Source of the DNA: Porites lobata
Lineage: Eukaryota; Cnidaria; Anthozoa; Scleractinia; Poritidae
Reading direction: 5' to 3'
DNA: 64,000 nucleotides
Assembly: GCA_942486035.1 (NCBI GenBank)
Contig: CALNXK010000162.1
Coordinates: 565,001-629,000 of the forward strand
Below the pieces are notes generated by a model. That model made no database searches, was not told the origin of the DNA, and saw only the letters and a program-made list of their open reading frames with translations. Numbering within the stretch: position 1 is the first letter of the stretch; each line of letters opens with the position of its first letter. Shown here piece by piece: positions 43,002 to 54,800 of the stretch. The translations under genes were made by a program, and so were the position numbers.

Positions 43002-43410
43002 TCAGTTGTTGCGTAAGAGGGCTTTGTTTCTGTGGCGGCAGGAAGACACGAGTTCATTACGTTTGTTAAGTGTAGAGAGTTCAGGTCGGCAGATGATAAG
43101 GAATTTTTCTTTAAGACATAAGTTGCATCGTTTGCTTGAGCTGTTGTACGGCAGGTGTGAAGATAGAATGCGCCAGGCGATAGAGTAGTTGATGTTGTTT
43201 TCTTTAAGAGTCCAGACGTGTTTGCTGAGTTCAGTGGAGTTTCTGTTCTTTGCGTGACGGAATGATGACATGTGGTTGCTGTATCTTGTTTTGAAGTCGT
43301 TCGCAGTAAGCCCGATGTACGTTTCTGTCGTGTTGGTGTCTTTTCGTGTGACAGTAGCTTGGTAGATGACAGCAGGCTGAAGGCAGTTCCCGTTGAGCGG
43401 GCATGAGTTA
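43002..43410 (-). pseudogene. Penelope-like GIY-YIG endonuclease, C-terminal part
   Basis: The minus-strand reading includes TYIGLTANDFKTRYSNH (the YIG half of the GIY-YIG nuclease with its conserved Arg region). It continues in SSFRHAKNRNSTELSKHVW, a Cys pair KRCNLCLKEKFLI and NKRNELVSSCRH. These are hallmarks of Penelope-like element endonucleases. A one-base shift separates the part upstream of about 43270 from the rest. The reverse transcriptase is absent; the sequence is cut at the TA/T-rich tract at 43407-43456, so this is a 5'-truncated copy. Confidence 0.88.
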
Positions 43411-43412
43411 TA

Positions 43413-43452
<40 letters not shown>

Positions 43453-43456
43453 TTTG
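43407..43456. repeat. (TA)n followed by poly-T
   Basis: About 28 bp of TA repeats followed by about 22 T, marking the truncation point of the Penelope-like remnant. Confidence 0.9.
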
Positions 43457-43904
43457 CAATCGCGTAAATGAGTACTCGCGAAATCCGGCTCCCGAATATT
43501 CGCGAATTAAGTAAGGGTGAAAATTAGTAAGAATAAGGTAGAACAACTGAACACTCCAAAACCATTACAAGTAGCAATCAGTTATGAGCTATTGCAGACC
43601 ATGGGTCACGTCAACTGGTCATAACTTGAGATGGGACCATTTCGAAATTTTGGAAAGAGGGCGGTCGGACATCCATTGCAAGGTAAAGGAGACTCGACCT
43701 GCTGATTAAGGATCTAAAACCTTCTGTAAATAAAAATGCCAGCAATCGAAAAACTTTACATTTTTTAGTTTGCATGTTTTATTAATACGCTAATTTTCTT
43801 ACAATATGTCATCTATTGTTGATTTAATTAGTTTCTCATTCTACATTTCAATCTCTGCTATTATTTAACGGTTTATTCGTCTAAAGATGTATGTTGGAAC
43901 ATAC
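43457..43904. other. Unassigned DNA before block D2
   Basis: No ORF or repeat copy recognised, apart from a tcgcg-rich stretch at 43457-43510. Homology with D1 begins at 43905 (gagacgtcaaattaaag). Confidence 0.4.
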
Positions 43905-44168
43905 GAGACGTCAAATTAAAGTTTTAATTCTTTCCAAAAATGCGTTTATAAATGCGCTAAGATGGTATCTATAGAGCAAGAAAGTCTATCTTCCTTTGAT
44001 TTCAAGAAAAGTCTATCACAAAAAATGTCTCAAATTTCAACTGCCTTCTTTCAGGATTCAGTTCATTTGAATGCTTTGTTGCTACTGCATGGTTACTTCT
44101 TAAGGCCAGGCTCCCATACATTTAAAACCGTTTAGAACTTGTTGTTGCTGCATCATGTCTTGCAAAAT

Positions 44169-45415
44169 CACAGGCAGCCCAAGCTCACGTCACGTGAAAG
44201 GATTAGATTAATTATTAGCGGTGTGCGAGCCGGGACGTGACTGTTCAACGAAAGCGGTATTGGGTTACATGGCGGCCGTGAATTTATAAAGGATTTGTAT
44301 GGGAATCCACGTTATAGATTTAGGAAGATAAATACTCGTAGAAATTCTCAATAAAAAACGTCTTACCTTATTTACATGGTGTGTTCTTGCTTGCTGTGTG
44401 GTTATTTATTTTCCCGATCCGGTGCGATTTTAGCGATTTTTTTCATTTCTGAGTTTCCACTACTAAAGAGAGAGCAAGGCCGAACACTTCCAATCTGGAC
44501 AGCCCGCCGAACGAAGCCAAAAATTCCAGGTTAAAATATCCCCACGGCCAAAATTCCACCGCAGAATCCAACTACAAAGGTTAAACTTTCATTTCAACTT
44601 TCTAGCCACGCAATCGCATCCCTGCGAGCGACGCCAGGCGGCAGTTTGTTTCCCCGATGAAACAGTAAAACGTTGGGCCAGAACCGCGTACAAATCCACC
44701 ACGACACAACGACCGTTGAAATCGGCTTGGTAACCTCGTCACGTTGACAAACAAAGACTCACGGGGTACACTAACGGATGAGAACAGAAATTCATGTTGA
44801 CAATTTGCGTTAGTGTACCCCGTGAGTCTTTGTTTGTCAACGTGACGAGGTTACCAAGCCGATTTCAACGGTCGTTGTGTCGTGGTGGATTTGTACGCGG
44901 TTCTGGCCCAACGTTTTACTGTTTCATCGGGGAAACAAACTGCCGCCTGGCGTCGCTCGCAGGGATGCGATTGCGTGGCTAGAAAGTTGAAATGAAAGTT
45001 TAACCTTTGTAGTTGGATTCTGCGGTGGAATTTTGGCCGTGGGGATATTTTAACCTGGAATTTTTGGCTTCGTTCGGCGGGCTGTCCAGATTGGAAGTGT
45101 TCGGCCTTGCTCTCTCTTTAGTAGTGGAAACTCAGAAATGAAAAAAATCGCTAAAATCGCACCGGATCGGGAAAATAAATAACCACACAGCAAGCAAGAA
45201 CACACCATGTAAATAAGGTAAGACGTTTTTTATTGAGAATTTCTACGAGTATTTATCTTCCTAAATCTATAACGTGGATTCCCATACAAATCCTTTATAA
45301 ATTCACGGCCGCCATGTAACCCAATACCGCTTTCGTTGAACAGTCACGTCCCGGCTCGCACACCGCTAATAATTGATCTAATCCTTTCACGTGACGTGAG
45401 CTTGGGCTGCCTGTG
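44169..45415. mobile_element. 1247-bp foldback element with 608-bp arms
   Basis: The arms 44169-44776 and 44808-45415 are complementary without any net indel; I saw one mismatch (the gattagat(t/c)aatt site). The loop is 31 bp. The termini read cacaggcagcccaagc. The element is flanked by gcaaaat (44162-44168 and 45416-45422), and D1 has a single gcaaaat at 14734-14740. It contains no coding frame beyond palindromic chance ORFs. The near-identity of the arms points to a young insertion or to arm homogenisation. Confidence 0.92.
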
Positions 45416-48176
45416 GCAAAATAAACAGGAGTATAGAAATTGAAGATGAAACACAATAAGGTATAAAGCTATGATTTTCAGGGTGACGCTCAAAAGCATG
45501 ACGCTCAAATTTTATGAGACAAATACGTCCAACCCCACGTAGTTAGCGCTCTTCCTTAAATTCGACAACATAAATCAACTTAGTTCTAGTCAACCAATCA
45601 AAATCCAATACATTCATCGGCCTTAGAACAACTAAAAGACCTGTAAAACCGGTCGAACTACCTAGAAATAGCACATGATCTTAATGATTTTTTTGGCAAA
45701 GTTATGAGATGTCGCAAAAGAAAAGAAGTCGAAATCTGTCCTTATTATACTACTTTGTGATAGAGAGGAATATAAGAATGCAAACAACACGGCTGAGAGC
45801 AATCATGACCGTGAGGATTATGGCTCCCCATCCGCAAGCCATAAAGATCACACAGATAGCGGCACATCCTCTGCTTCTTCAACAACTACCTTTGAAGATT
45901 CTGCCACATCCACTACAAAAGAAGTTTGCTAAAGTTTTACTCGACAATTATATGATAGTGAAAGTGAAAAGACAAAAAGTATGGCTAAGTGCCAGAGGCA
46001 ATTTGGAAATGATTTACTGTCCAACTCTACAACGGCTCAAAGTAAGACCTGGGGCCCGTTTCTCGAAAGCCCCCCTAAGATTGCGGTGCCGGGTTATCCT
46101 AAAACATGGGGTCCGGAAAAAAAACCTCGCCGAACGCCAAATGAGTATGAAGTTTTAGTGATTTGGGTTAGGAGACTGAGTGAATCAAGTTTCAGTTCAG
46201 TTAGCACCAGTTCCCTGACCCTTATCACTAAACTTCAGAGTCATTCGGCTGTTTCTTCCGGATTCGGGGTTTAGTTCTTTAGGCAAACCCTATGCTTATG
46301 GGGGCTCGGTAAGTCCCCCTGTATTTGGCCACGAATACCCCTTAAGGTCCACAATGTCAGGCTCCGGCGACATTCAGCCACGTGAGTGGTCGATAATCAC
46401 GTGGCAAACATCTTCAGACATGGGCTGCCATGGCTTCGTTCTTAAAACAAACAAACTAAACAAAATAACATCAACATCCGCAGCAACAGCGAGAAAAAGG
46501 CTACTCCCATGAAAAGAGTTCATTCCATCTCCACAAAGTCATCCCTGTATCATAGAAACAGCCCCCCTCACCCACAAAAACAAACAAACCAACAAAACTT
46601 AAGTTGTTGCTTACTTTATTGTAATTTTTACTCTTAGAATTTTCTTTTTATCGAACCCCAAGGGCTTACTTTGTTACAACTGCAGTTAGTTTGAGTCAGT
46701 TTAAAGTAAGTTCTATGACTTGAGGCCTGTCATGCAGTGAGAGCAAAATTTATTTATTTATATGTACTTGTTTATTATTTTTACATATGCCGAACAATAT
46801 TGATCAACAGATTTCAACTCTGGAAGAGACTTGAAAGTAAGGACCACATTTAAAAATAAGTATGACAAAATTGTAAGTTACCGCCTTGTATAAGTGACAC
46901 CCTATCCTAAAAACTGTCATATTTTTCCTCTCAACCTGCGAAAACAGACGTACTTCTGGTCGTCGCCTCTCTCCACCCGAACAACTCGTGAATCTCACGT
47001 AAATGACCACCTTTTGTAAGCCACAAACCGACCTATTAACCTTTTGTCTCGTGGAACTACATATATCGTAACTTGCAATTACACTCAATGAACCCATTTC
47101 CAAGTAGGTGTTTCGGGACCTCTACTTAATTAGAAAAGCGACCAGCACGAAGTCTTGAGCGGTTTGGTTGGTCGCTTATGGAGGGTTCGATTGTAATTGA
47201 ATAATACCAAAGTGCCTTCATCTACAATCTTATGTATCGGGGGCACCCAGCGACTGTTTTCTGTAAATTATCTGAAGAAGCAGATATTGCCTCGAATTTT
47301 AATTCTGTTACTTGAAGACGGCTAAAAAATTCTAGTTGACCCTTCCATTCATGTACAATCTTTGAAGCTAGTGTTATAACTTCTTTACGATTTTCTGAAG
47401 TTTCATTTTTCACACTTCATTCCCCAGTTTAGGCTATTTTCCGTAGAAAAAGGAAACCTGAAATTTTCGGATTCAAAACTGTGATGGAGAGAGGAATTAG
47501 AAAAATTCTCACTTTCGTAATACGTCAAAAATTGAAACTAGAATTTTCGGAGAAATAATACTGAAGCCCTTATAATTTCGAAAAAGACTCAAGTTCCCCT
47601 CAGAATGCGGGCTGAGCAGATACAAATTTTATAGCGCCGTTTATAATACATTTCGAGATATCTAAAAGTACTCTAGATAGCCTAAAAAGTGTTTTCAGTG
47701 TATTTAGGAGGAAACCTTCGTTGGGTGCCCCTGATTTATCTAGGTCAGCTTCGCCCCATGCGAGGTAATCCAACCAAGTCCAGAATTCTCGATTCTCCAC
47801 TGTGGTCGCTGTGGCTTCCGGATTCCAGGCACCGGAAGTCCGGATTCCTTGTCTGTGGAATTTGGATTCCGGATTTCAATCGTTTGCAGGATCCCTGATA
47901 ATTCAAGATGGACTACAGATTCCAAAGCCCAGGACGCCGGATTCCACATGCAAACCTTTCCTAGATTCTGGATTCCACAAGCAAAGATTTCCCCGACACC
48001 GGAATCCGGAGTACCTGACATGGGGCAATCAACTGACAGTCATTGGATTGTGAGGACTTAACTGAACGCAGTGGATTTCGCTGGGAGAAAACTAAACTAA
48101 AGACAGGAATTCTAACGAGAATATGATGCTCAAAAGTGGCTAACTTGGCACAGAGTTGTGGATGAAGGACAGACAG

Positions 48177-49149
48177 CTACATAGCAAGACTTTCAACAGG
48201 TTCGATACCTATTGATCCTGATTTTTTCTTGCGGATAAGTTTCTTAGCTGCTCTCCTGAACTGCTGCATTCTTATAGCATAAATAAGGGGATTCAAGATA
48301 GGATTGAATAAATACAATGCGTCAAAAGTATAGGAGACACGATAAGCTATCGCCGTTGGTGAAACTTTATCCTGCCACAAGTGGTCTGCACTTATGGCAT
48401 CCCTAATAACAGCAGGAAGAAAAGTCAGAAACGAGGCCACGGCTATTATAAATAATGTTAGCGATAGTTTTCTCTCTTCCGAGAGTAACGAGCCAAAATT
48501 CTGTGCCGAGTAAGGATATTTCTTGACGTTTAGAATAATCCTAACATAAGAAACTGCGAGAATTACAAAGGGTGATGAAAGCGAAAGATGCATATACGTA
48601 TGGGAATACAAACGAAACACGCAATAAAAGAAAAGCAAAAACAAATGCTAGAACCAATGCCAGCGACCAACTAAAAGCAATAATCCTAAACTAAACCTTT
48701 CGTCCAATAAGGCAGTGCTTGAAAGGATATATTGTAGCGTGTAACCTTTCTAAAGAAATCAATAAAATATAGACTAAGGAGGCTACCGGAAATAGGAAAT
48801 ACAAAGTCAGTAACATAAGTTCTTGCCAGCTGAACCACTCTTCTGTAGAACATGGCAGGTACCTCTCAAGGATAGCTGGTTCCAATATGGATAACAGGCC
48901 TTCAGTTGTTCCAAATAGTAAATCAGCCACAGTCAGATTTATTATCAGGTACGTACTGCGCTTGCGTAATTGGTGGTTAGTTGCGAAGGTGGCGAGTGTA
49001 AAGGCGTTTACCAAAACAATGAAAACTACTTCAGTGACAAAACTTGCAAACCATATCCTTTCTTCTGTTTCAGAAAAGATGAACACTTCATAAGATTCAT
49101 TGGTAGCACTGCATTCGTTTACCCTCAAATAAAATGTACTCAGATTCAT
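48177..49149 (-). pseudogene. Rhodopsin-like GPCR pseudogene (D2 copy)
   Basis: It begins MNLSTFYLRVNECSATNESY, an extracellular N-terminus with NLS and NES sequons. TM1 to TM3 are intact through LISLERLHATIYPFKHCL. A TAG at 48691-48693 replaces the Tyr codon present in D1 just before TM4. An extra base near 48565-48570 shifts the frame in TM5. The rest (ILAVSYVRIIL, ERKLSLTLFIIAV, NPILNPLIYAIRM) is readable to the stop at 48177. The frame is open upstream to 49242, but the Met at 49147-49149 is the likelier start. Damage differs from D1, so each copy died independently. Confidence 0.9.
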
Positions 49150-49249
49150 CTTACAGCCAGAGCGTTGCTTTCTCTGACATTCATGTAACTTTATTACCTG
49201 AAAAAAACGGAGGAAAAAAAGAGTGTAAATTAAAACATCCACTAATAAT

Positions 49250-50249
49250 AATAATAATGAAAATAATAATGATAATAGCGAAGGTTTTACAGAGTATCAG
49301 AATTTAATAATATTCTAAATTGGCTGTTTAAGTAGAGAGATTCATATCACTATGTATTTTAGGATTGTATTAGGTTTCGTATCGACCTTTTTTTACTTCT
49401 AAGTATAGCTTCTCAAGTGGTGTAGGTTACGCTATGCGCCCTATACTACTCATAATGTGGACAGCATTCCAAAGTTTCATACTGCGACATAATAATAATA
49501 ATAATAATGATAATAATAATAATAATAATAATAATGAGTGTTTATTTCATCAAAAGATAAAACTGCATATCTTATGTTACAATAATACCGAATGTAAAAA
49601 TCTATGATAAAAATATCTACATATATATACGTACATTAAAAAAAGTATGTCATTACAATAAATGGAGCTTAAAAATCAACCTATTTACAAACGTGTTCAT
49701 AAAACGCTCTGTGTTAATTTTCGGGCGTGCGCAGCATTTTTTCCTAATATTATGTACATGTCTTCTGGACAGGAATGATATCTTTCAGTGGGTGACAATC
49801 CGTTGATATTAGTTTCTTTAAAATGTTTCTGTCTTGTTTATTTAAAAGGTTCTTGATAAAAACTGGAAATAAAATAAAACGGCGTTTATGGCATCGGTCT
49901 AAAAATTTTTGTATAACCGTAAGATCGGACTCCGATGCCCCATAGACTGAAAGCACATAGCTAAAATTGGTAAAGCAATAGATATAAAAAGGTGATCTAT
50001 CTCTGCGTGCGAGTAGTGTTCCTTTCTTAGTGTCCGTAGGACGTGTAAACGCTTGTTTGCTTTGACAAGCGTGGTTCTTATATGCTCGTTAAATTTCCCG
50101 TCACTCTGTAGAGTTACTCCTAGTAAAACAAAGCTATTACGTTGAGGAATATTGTTATTGGAGAGTAGAGTGCATTGTGATTTTTTTTCTAACAACCAGC
50201 TCTTTACATTTACAAGGGTTGCAGACCATTTTATTGTCTTTCCACCAGG
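49250..50249 (-). pseudogene. LINE (non-LTR retrotransposon) 3' fragment
   Basis: The minus-strand reading includes SFVLLGVTLQSDGKFNEHI, KANKRLHVLRTLRKEHYSHA and YGASESDLTVIQKFLDRCHK. This is the post-RT thumb/connection region typical of CR1/Jockey-group LINEs. Two frames are needed (50195-49899 and 49956-49750). The 3' side ends in ATT/TTA microsatellite (about 49490-49535). A second AAT-rich tract at 49243-49277 and the interval 49278-49490 may be another LINE 3' piece. The catalytic RT and endonuclease are missing. D1 lacks this insertion. Confidence 0.75.
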
Positions 50250-50835
50250 CAGAAAATTAATGATGGATTGTAGATTTCATGGTCTTCTATATATGTGGAC
50301 GTGGAAATGCTTTCTTTCTTTTCAGTAAAAGAATTTTTTTTTTTTTTTTTTTTTTTTTTGCCGTAACAGACGCAAATTATTCTTGCCAACTGTTAATGAT
50401 AAAAACTAGACAAAATTCAAGTGAGAAACGGTTCAGTTGTTTGTCGCATACAATAAGAATCAATGGACAATATCTAGCGAGTGATTTTAAACATAACAAC
50501 AGAATAAGGACTTACTGTCGAAAAGTGAGTTCTTTGACTCTTTGTAGTTAAAATGTGTAATTTCCTTGTTTGTATTTTCCCTTCCTTTTGCTGATTATCG
50601 CCAGGATTAAAATATATTTTTTCCTATTCTTTGAGGGAACTCAAAATGAACAGGTGAAAATTGCCCATCTAGTTGTTTCCCTTTATTTTGTAAACATGAA
50701 TTTCAATTCAAGACTTCAAGTATATATTAGAGGAAGCTTGTCAGTGTCCATCATAGCCTAATCAATGTGACACCTGCTTATTTAAGAGAGGTTATTAACC
50801 ATATAATATAAGTTTTGGGGCCTAACAACAGATAA

Positions 50836-52894
50836 AGTTATTCTTAACCCTCGGAGGCACACGTAAAGCATACCCCCACAGTGGTACAAGGGGGAGGGGA
50901 GTTGATGGACCTTCCCCCGTCCCCCTTCAGTTTTTGATATGTTCCAGTATTTCGAAACAATTTTGCCTTCAGTGGAAACCCTACAATATGAGGTATGTTT
51001 AATGGGTGGTGGCGTTGCTGGAGGTCTGTGACGTCACCACACATGGTCGCCATCTTGGTTTTTTCAAGAAAAAACCACGAGAATTGATCGTTGGCTTGAC
51101 AAGTAAAATAACACATAAGTAAGTACTTTGCATCATTTTATCCACAAGCTTTACTTTTATTGCTGAAACAAGTTGAAAAACACACATTTTCACTCAAAAA
51201 TGGCTTGTGGCTACTTGCCACTTATGATGTCGTCATATCTCGTAACTAAACTTGTCTCAAAAGTGCAGGCGAGGGATGAACGAACAGCTACAGAAAACTT
51301 CACGGTGCTGATGGTTTATCGCCTTGGGAAAAAAATCAGAAAACCTTACTTGGACATACGAGCTTATTAAAAACTAAATGAATATCCTCTTTCAAATATT
51401 TTGAAATTCAGCATGATGGAGAGTTTAAGAGGCTATAAGCAAAGTTACTAACATGGTTTTTCCTTTATTTATTTATTTGAAAAATTTTTTTTTTTCGTTT
51501 GTGTCCCCCTGGACTCACCATCATGATGAATTTTGATATATCGATAGTGGCGTATGTTGTACAGATCACGTGGCCCAAAACGTATAAGCCCGCTTTGAAT
51601 AATGAGGCTTAGGTACTAGGCAAGTCTGTTTTCAAGAACATCAACATAGGGTGCGTAGGTTCCTATTTCGTGATATGATATTTCTTTTCAGTTCAGTTTT
51701 ATCTTATCTCAATATATTAAATTTAGTATACAGTGCATAATTTTCCCCACGTGTAGGCCCGTTGTTGGCGCTACAGCCCAATCAAGCTGAAGTTGAGAAA
51801 GTGAAACTAGCGACCTCGGAGCAGGGTACATCATTCCTATAAAACTAAAACCTCGTGAGACTTAAGCACGCGCTATTTCTTTTTTAACACAATTGTACGC
51901 CTTTAAAATAATTCCTTATTCACCATCGCATCGCCGTTTTCATTCACATTCCGACCCTCTTAAATGCTGAGATCATCGGCTGACAAAGGGTAAACCAGAG
52001 GATCCAACCAGCGCACTTAAATAAGGATTATTTTTGGCATTTGAAATAATTACAATGGAAACCGGTTAATACGTACACCGAAGGGATATGCCATAGTGTC
52101 CGTATTAACCCTTTGCAGGCTACTTTTGAATACGACAAAATATATGTCGTTGAGTTTTTTTTATATACATATCTTCCGGAGAAACAGAACTGTCCTTCAC
52201 CTTTAAAAACGGGTGTCCGAATCAAGCGGGTTTGCGCAGAGCAGGGTTCCACTGTACATCAAAGATACAGTGATGATTGGAATGGCAAGCAAGTATTGAG
52301 ACGACTCTCTTTCCAGGTCTGTTCACTGTGCCCCTGATGAGAATGACAGACCTTCTGAGCAGACAAAAATTTTTAAATTAACATCAGTCTATGTTCCTGT
52401 CTATATTAGTGAGCTCACTAGAACTTAATTACAGTGTAGCATAGCTATTTATCAATTTAGTTCTCGTACCGTAGCTAAATGAGTATTTACCACTTACTTA
52501 ATGCTATGCATTCTTATTAAAAAATAAACGTATTTGTGGCTATTTTTCCCGCAGCTACAATTATAGTTTACGCTCAATGAACTAATGTGTGGTCATTGAA
52601 CTACTGGTGTGGTTATTGATCTGTTGTGTGACTTATTTAACTGCTGTGTGGTTATTGAACTAACAAAAAGAAAAAATGTTTACGGAAATACGAAAGTTGC
52701 AGCCAAAATATTTCCTCTCCTCAAGTTGTATGTTACTCTTAAGTGAAATGAAATGTTTTATTTAGTTTCCAACAATATTTGCCATAGCAGTTTACCTGGT
52801 TTTTTTGTCTCTCTGTTTGTTTGTTTTTTGCTACTGTTTTTTTTTTTTTTTTATCATTATTTTACTCTATTTTATTTTATTATTTTTTCTTTAT
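50836..52894. other. Intergenic, includes old repeat block
   Basis: 51480-51760 matches 4640-4905 and partly 58660-58800 (tgaattttgatatatcga, aacatcaacatagggtgc). A poorly conserved short tandem ...gtgtggttattgaact... occurs at 52590-52670. A poly-T run lies at 52837-52852. No gene was recognised. Confidence 0.5.
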
Positions 52895-53047
52895 CTCACC
52901 ACGCATATTTTTGTTACACTGATTAAAGATTATAAAATATATCTAGTAGCAAAAAGACCTCAGCAAGGTTGTTAGAGCTTTCCTAATAAGGAGATCTCCC
53001 ATTTCCCATGTTTTTTCTTCAACAGGTATTTCGTGAGTATGAACATG

Positions 53048-53990
53048 TTATGTAAGTTGTTCATTGGGTTGCACACGCGTTACTTGTAGTGTCTTAGTAA
53101 AAAGAAGATTCCGGACTGCTTTCATAAACTCTTGCATTCTTACTGCATATATTAGGGGACTGAATATAGAACTGAAATAATCTGGCACAGAAAATGAGTA
53201 AGTGATGCGGAAAAAGACTGCATGGCATAACTTACTCAATAAGCGGTGGAGGAATTAACAGTCCGAGTAGCTAAATAAATAAGAAGAATGGTCAGAAAAG
53301 AGACCACAGTGACTGGAAATAAGGTCACCGTTAGTTTACCTTCTTTTGAAAGTGCGAGTCCAGCATTAGGATGGTGAGGATTGTTTTTGCCATTTGAGAT
53401 GATTATAGCGTATGAAACTGTGAGAATGAGAAGGCAGAGAAAAAAGTAAGATGCAGATACATATGGAAATACAGGCGATGCGCGCGAAATAAGGAGAGAA
53501 AACATAGATGAAAAAATCAACGAGAACAACCAACTTCACAAAATAATCGCGAGGTAAAACTGATTTCCAACAAGACAATGCCTAAAGGGGAAAAGTGTTG
53601 CGTGTAACCTCTCTAACAAGGTCAATGAAATATTAGCTAATGAAGCAACTAGAGATAGGTAACTCAATGTCAAATACACGAATGATTACCAACTAAAAGC
53701 CTGCATAAGAACCAGGACACTCTTCAGGTTATATGTTGCAATTATTAGTGAAAGCCCGGCCACTGTTCCCACCAGAAATTTGGACACAGTCAGATTAATT
53801 ATTAACGTACTGGGCATGCGTAAGTGACGGTTTCTTGACGTGTAGATGGGAACAGTGAAAGCGTTGAGTAGAAAGATGACAGTAATTTCGACGACACCAA
53901 TAGACCATTTTACAGTTGTGGATGGAAGCGAGGCTGAGGGTGACCTTGTTTTGATACAAACCTTCTTGCTTTATTATGTAAATCAAGTTA
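53048..53990 (-). pseudogene. Rhodopsin-like GPCR pseudogene
   Basis: From high to low coordinates: a degraded N-terminus and TM1-TM2, then ANISLTLLERLHATLFPFRH (TM3 end), then GNQFYLAIIL followed by an in-frame TGA near 53538. TM5 to TM6 follow (ASPVFPYVSASYFFL, KEGKLTVTLFPVTVVSFLTI), then TM7 (FSSIFSPLIYAVRMQEFMKA, with NPxxY altered to SPLIY). At least three frame changes are needed. The 3' flank (52895-53047) is repeated after the next receptor (54450-54575), so this pair is also a tandem duplicate. Confidence 0.85.
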
Positions 53991-54101
53991 TTCTTATGCT
54001 AACTAGTATTTTTGAAGAACAATTTCCATAACAAAGCAAAGAAGGTTTGTATCAAAACAAGGTCACCCTTAGCCTCGCTTCCATCCATAACTGTAAAATG
54101 G
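53904..54101. repeat. Inverted repeat at the 5' end of a GPCR pseudogene
   Basis: Arms of about 72-76 bp (53904-53976 and about 54025-54101) share gaaggtttgtatcaaaacaa and gcgaggct-agggtgacc. The left arm encodes part of the receptor N-terminus on the minus strand (SLASIHNCKM) and the right arm repeats it on the plus strand. It is best explained as a short inverted duplication. Confidence 0.8.
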
Positions 54102-54575
54102 CCTATTGCAAACAAGGCTCTTTCTTCGTTTTCTTCCGCATTATCAACAAACATGGTCACGGAAATTCAAAATCCTACATTATTAAGATTTTATATCCCT
54201 CCAGTAAAAGACCTCTTGAAAATCAAACAGAGCTGCACGTTTTCAACGTGACGTTGTTTTCGGTTTTGAAAATAAAGCTTGTAGTACTGTTACTCTGATA
54301 CCGCAATATCTTGTTGATCCCAGAGCACGTCGGGCGACGAAAGATTAAAATATCCTCTCCCCTGGGAGAGCAAAAATGCCCCACCCCAGGGCCAACAAAG
54401 ACAACTAAATCCACACCTCGTTCCCTGCTTTCCTTCCCTCCCCCTAGGTTTCGTCATTCATATCTTTGTTACATTGATAAGGATCACAAAAGATATCCAG
54501 TGGCAACAAGACCTCAGCAAGCTTGTTAGAGTTTTTTTTACCATTTCCTATGTTTTTCCTTCAACAGGTATTGCG
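54102..54575. other. Interval between two GPCR pseudogenes
   Basis: The first part (to about 54165) continues the inverted GPCR 5' sequence. 54450-54575 is the duplicated 3' flank of the next receptor. Between them is a C/T-rich segment with no recognised gene. Confidence 0.5.
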
Positions 54576-54800
54576 TCAGTACGTGCTTGTAATGTAAGAG
54601 GTTATAAGGGTTGGACCCACGTTAAGGTCTAGTGTCTTTGTAGAAACAAGTTTCCTGGCTGCTTTCCTAAACTTTCGCATTCTTACTGCATATATTACGG
54701 GATTGACTATATAATTGAACAAATGTAGTGCAAAAAACGAGCAATCGATCCGATAAAATATTCCACGACAGACTTTACTTGGCATATGGGGTGGGATAAT

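Larger units (their letters stand above)
43905..50835. repeat. Duplicated block D2
   Basis: Paralogue of D1 (14471-16231 plus 30773-34945). It lacks the Ngaro-B and 31594-31874 insertions, and it carries a foldback element (44169-45415) and LINE sequence (49250-50249) that D1 lacks. It contains a GPCR pseudogene at 48177-49149. The copies are roughly 90% identical by eye. Confidence 0.9.

Noticed and set aside
42959..43546. 195-codon minus-strand ORF
   Set aside because: It passes through the TA/T microsatellite (IYIYIY, KKKKKK) and is in the wrong frame over most of the Penelope-like endonuclease.
52331..52375. Second ctgatgag as a possible hammerhead
   Set aside because: No GAAA core or pairing stems follow at the required spacing.
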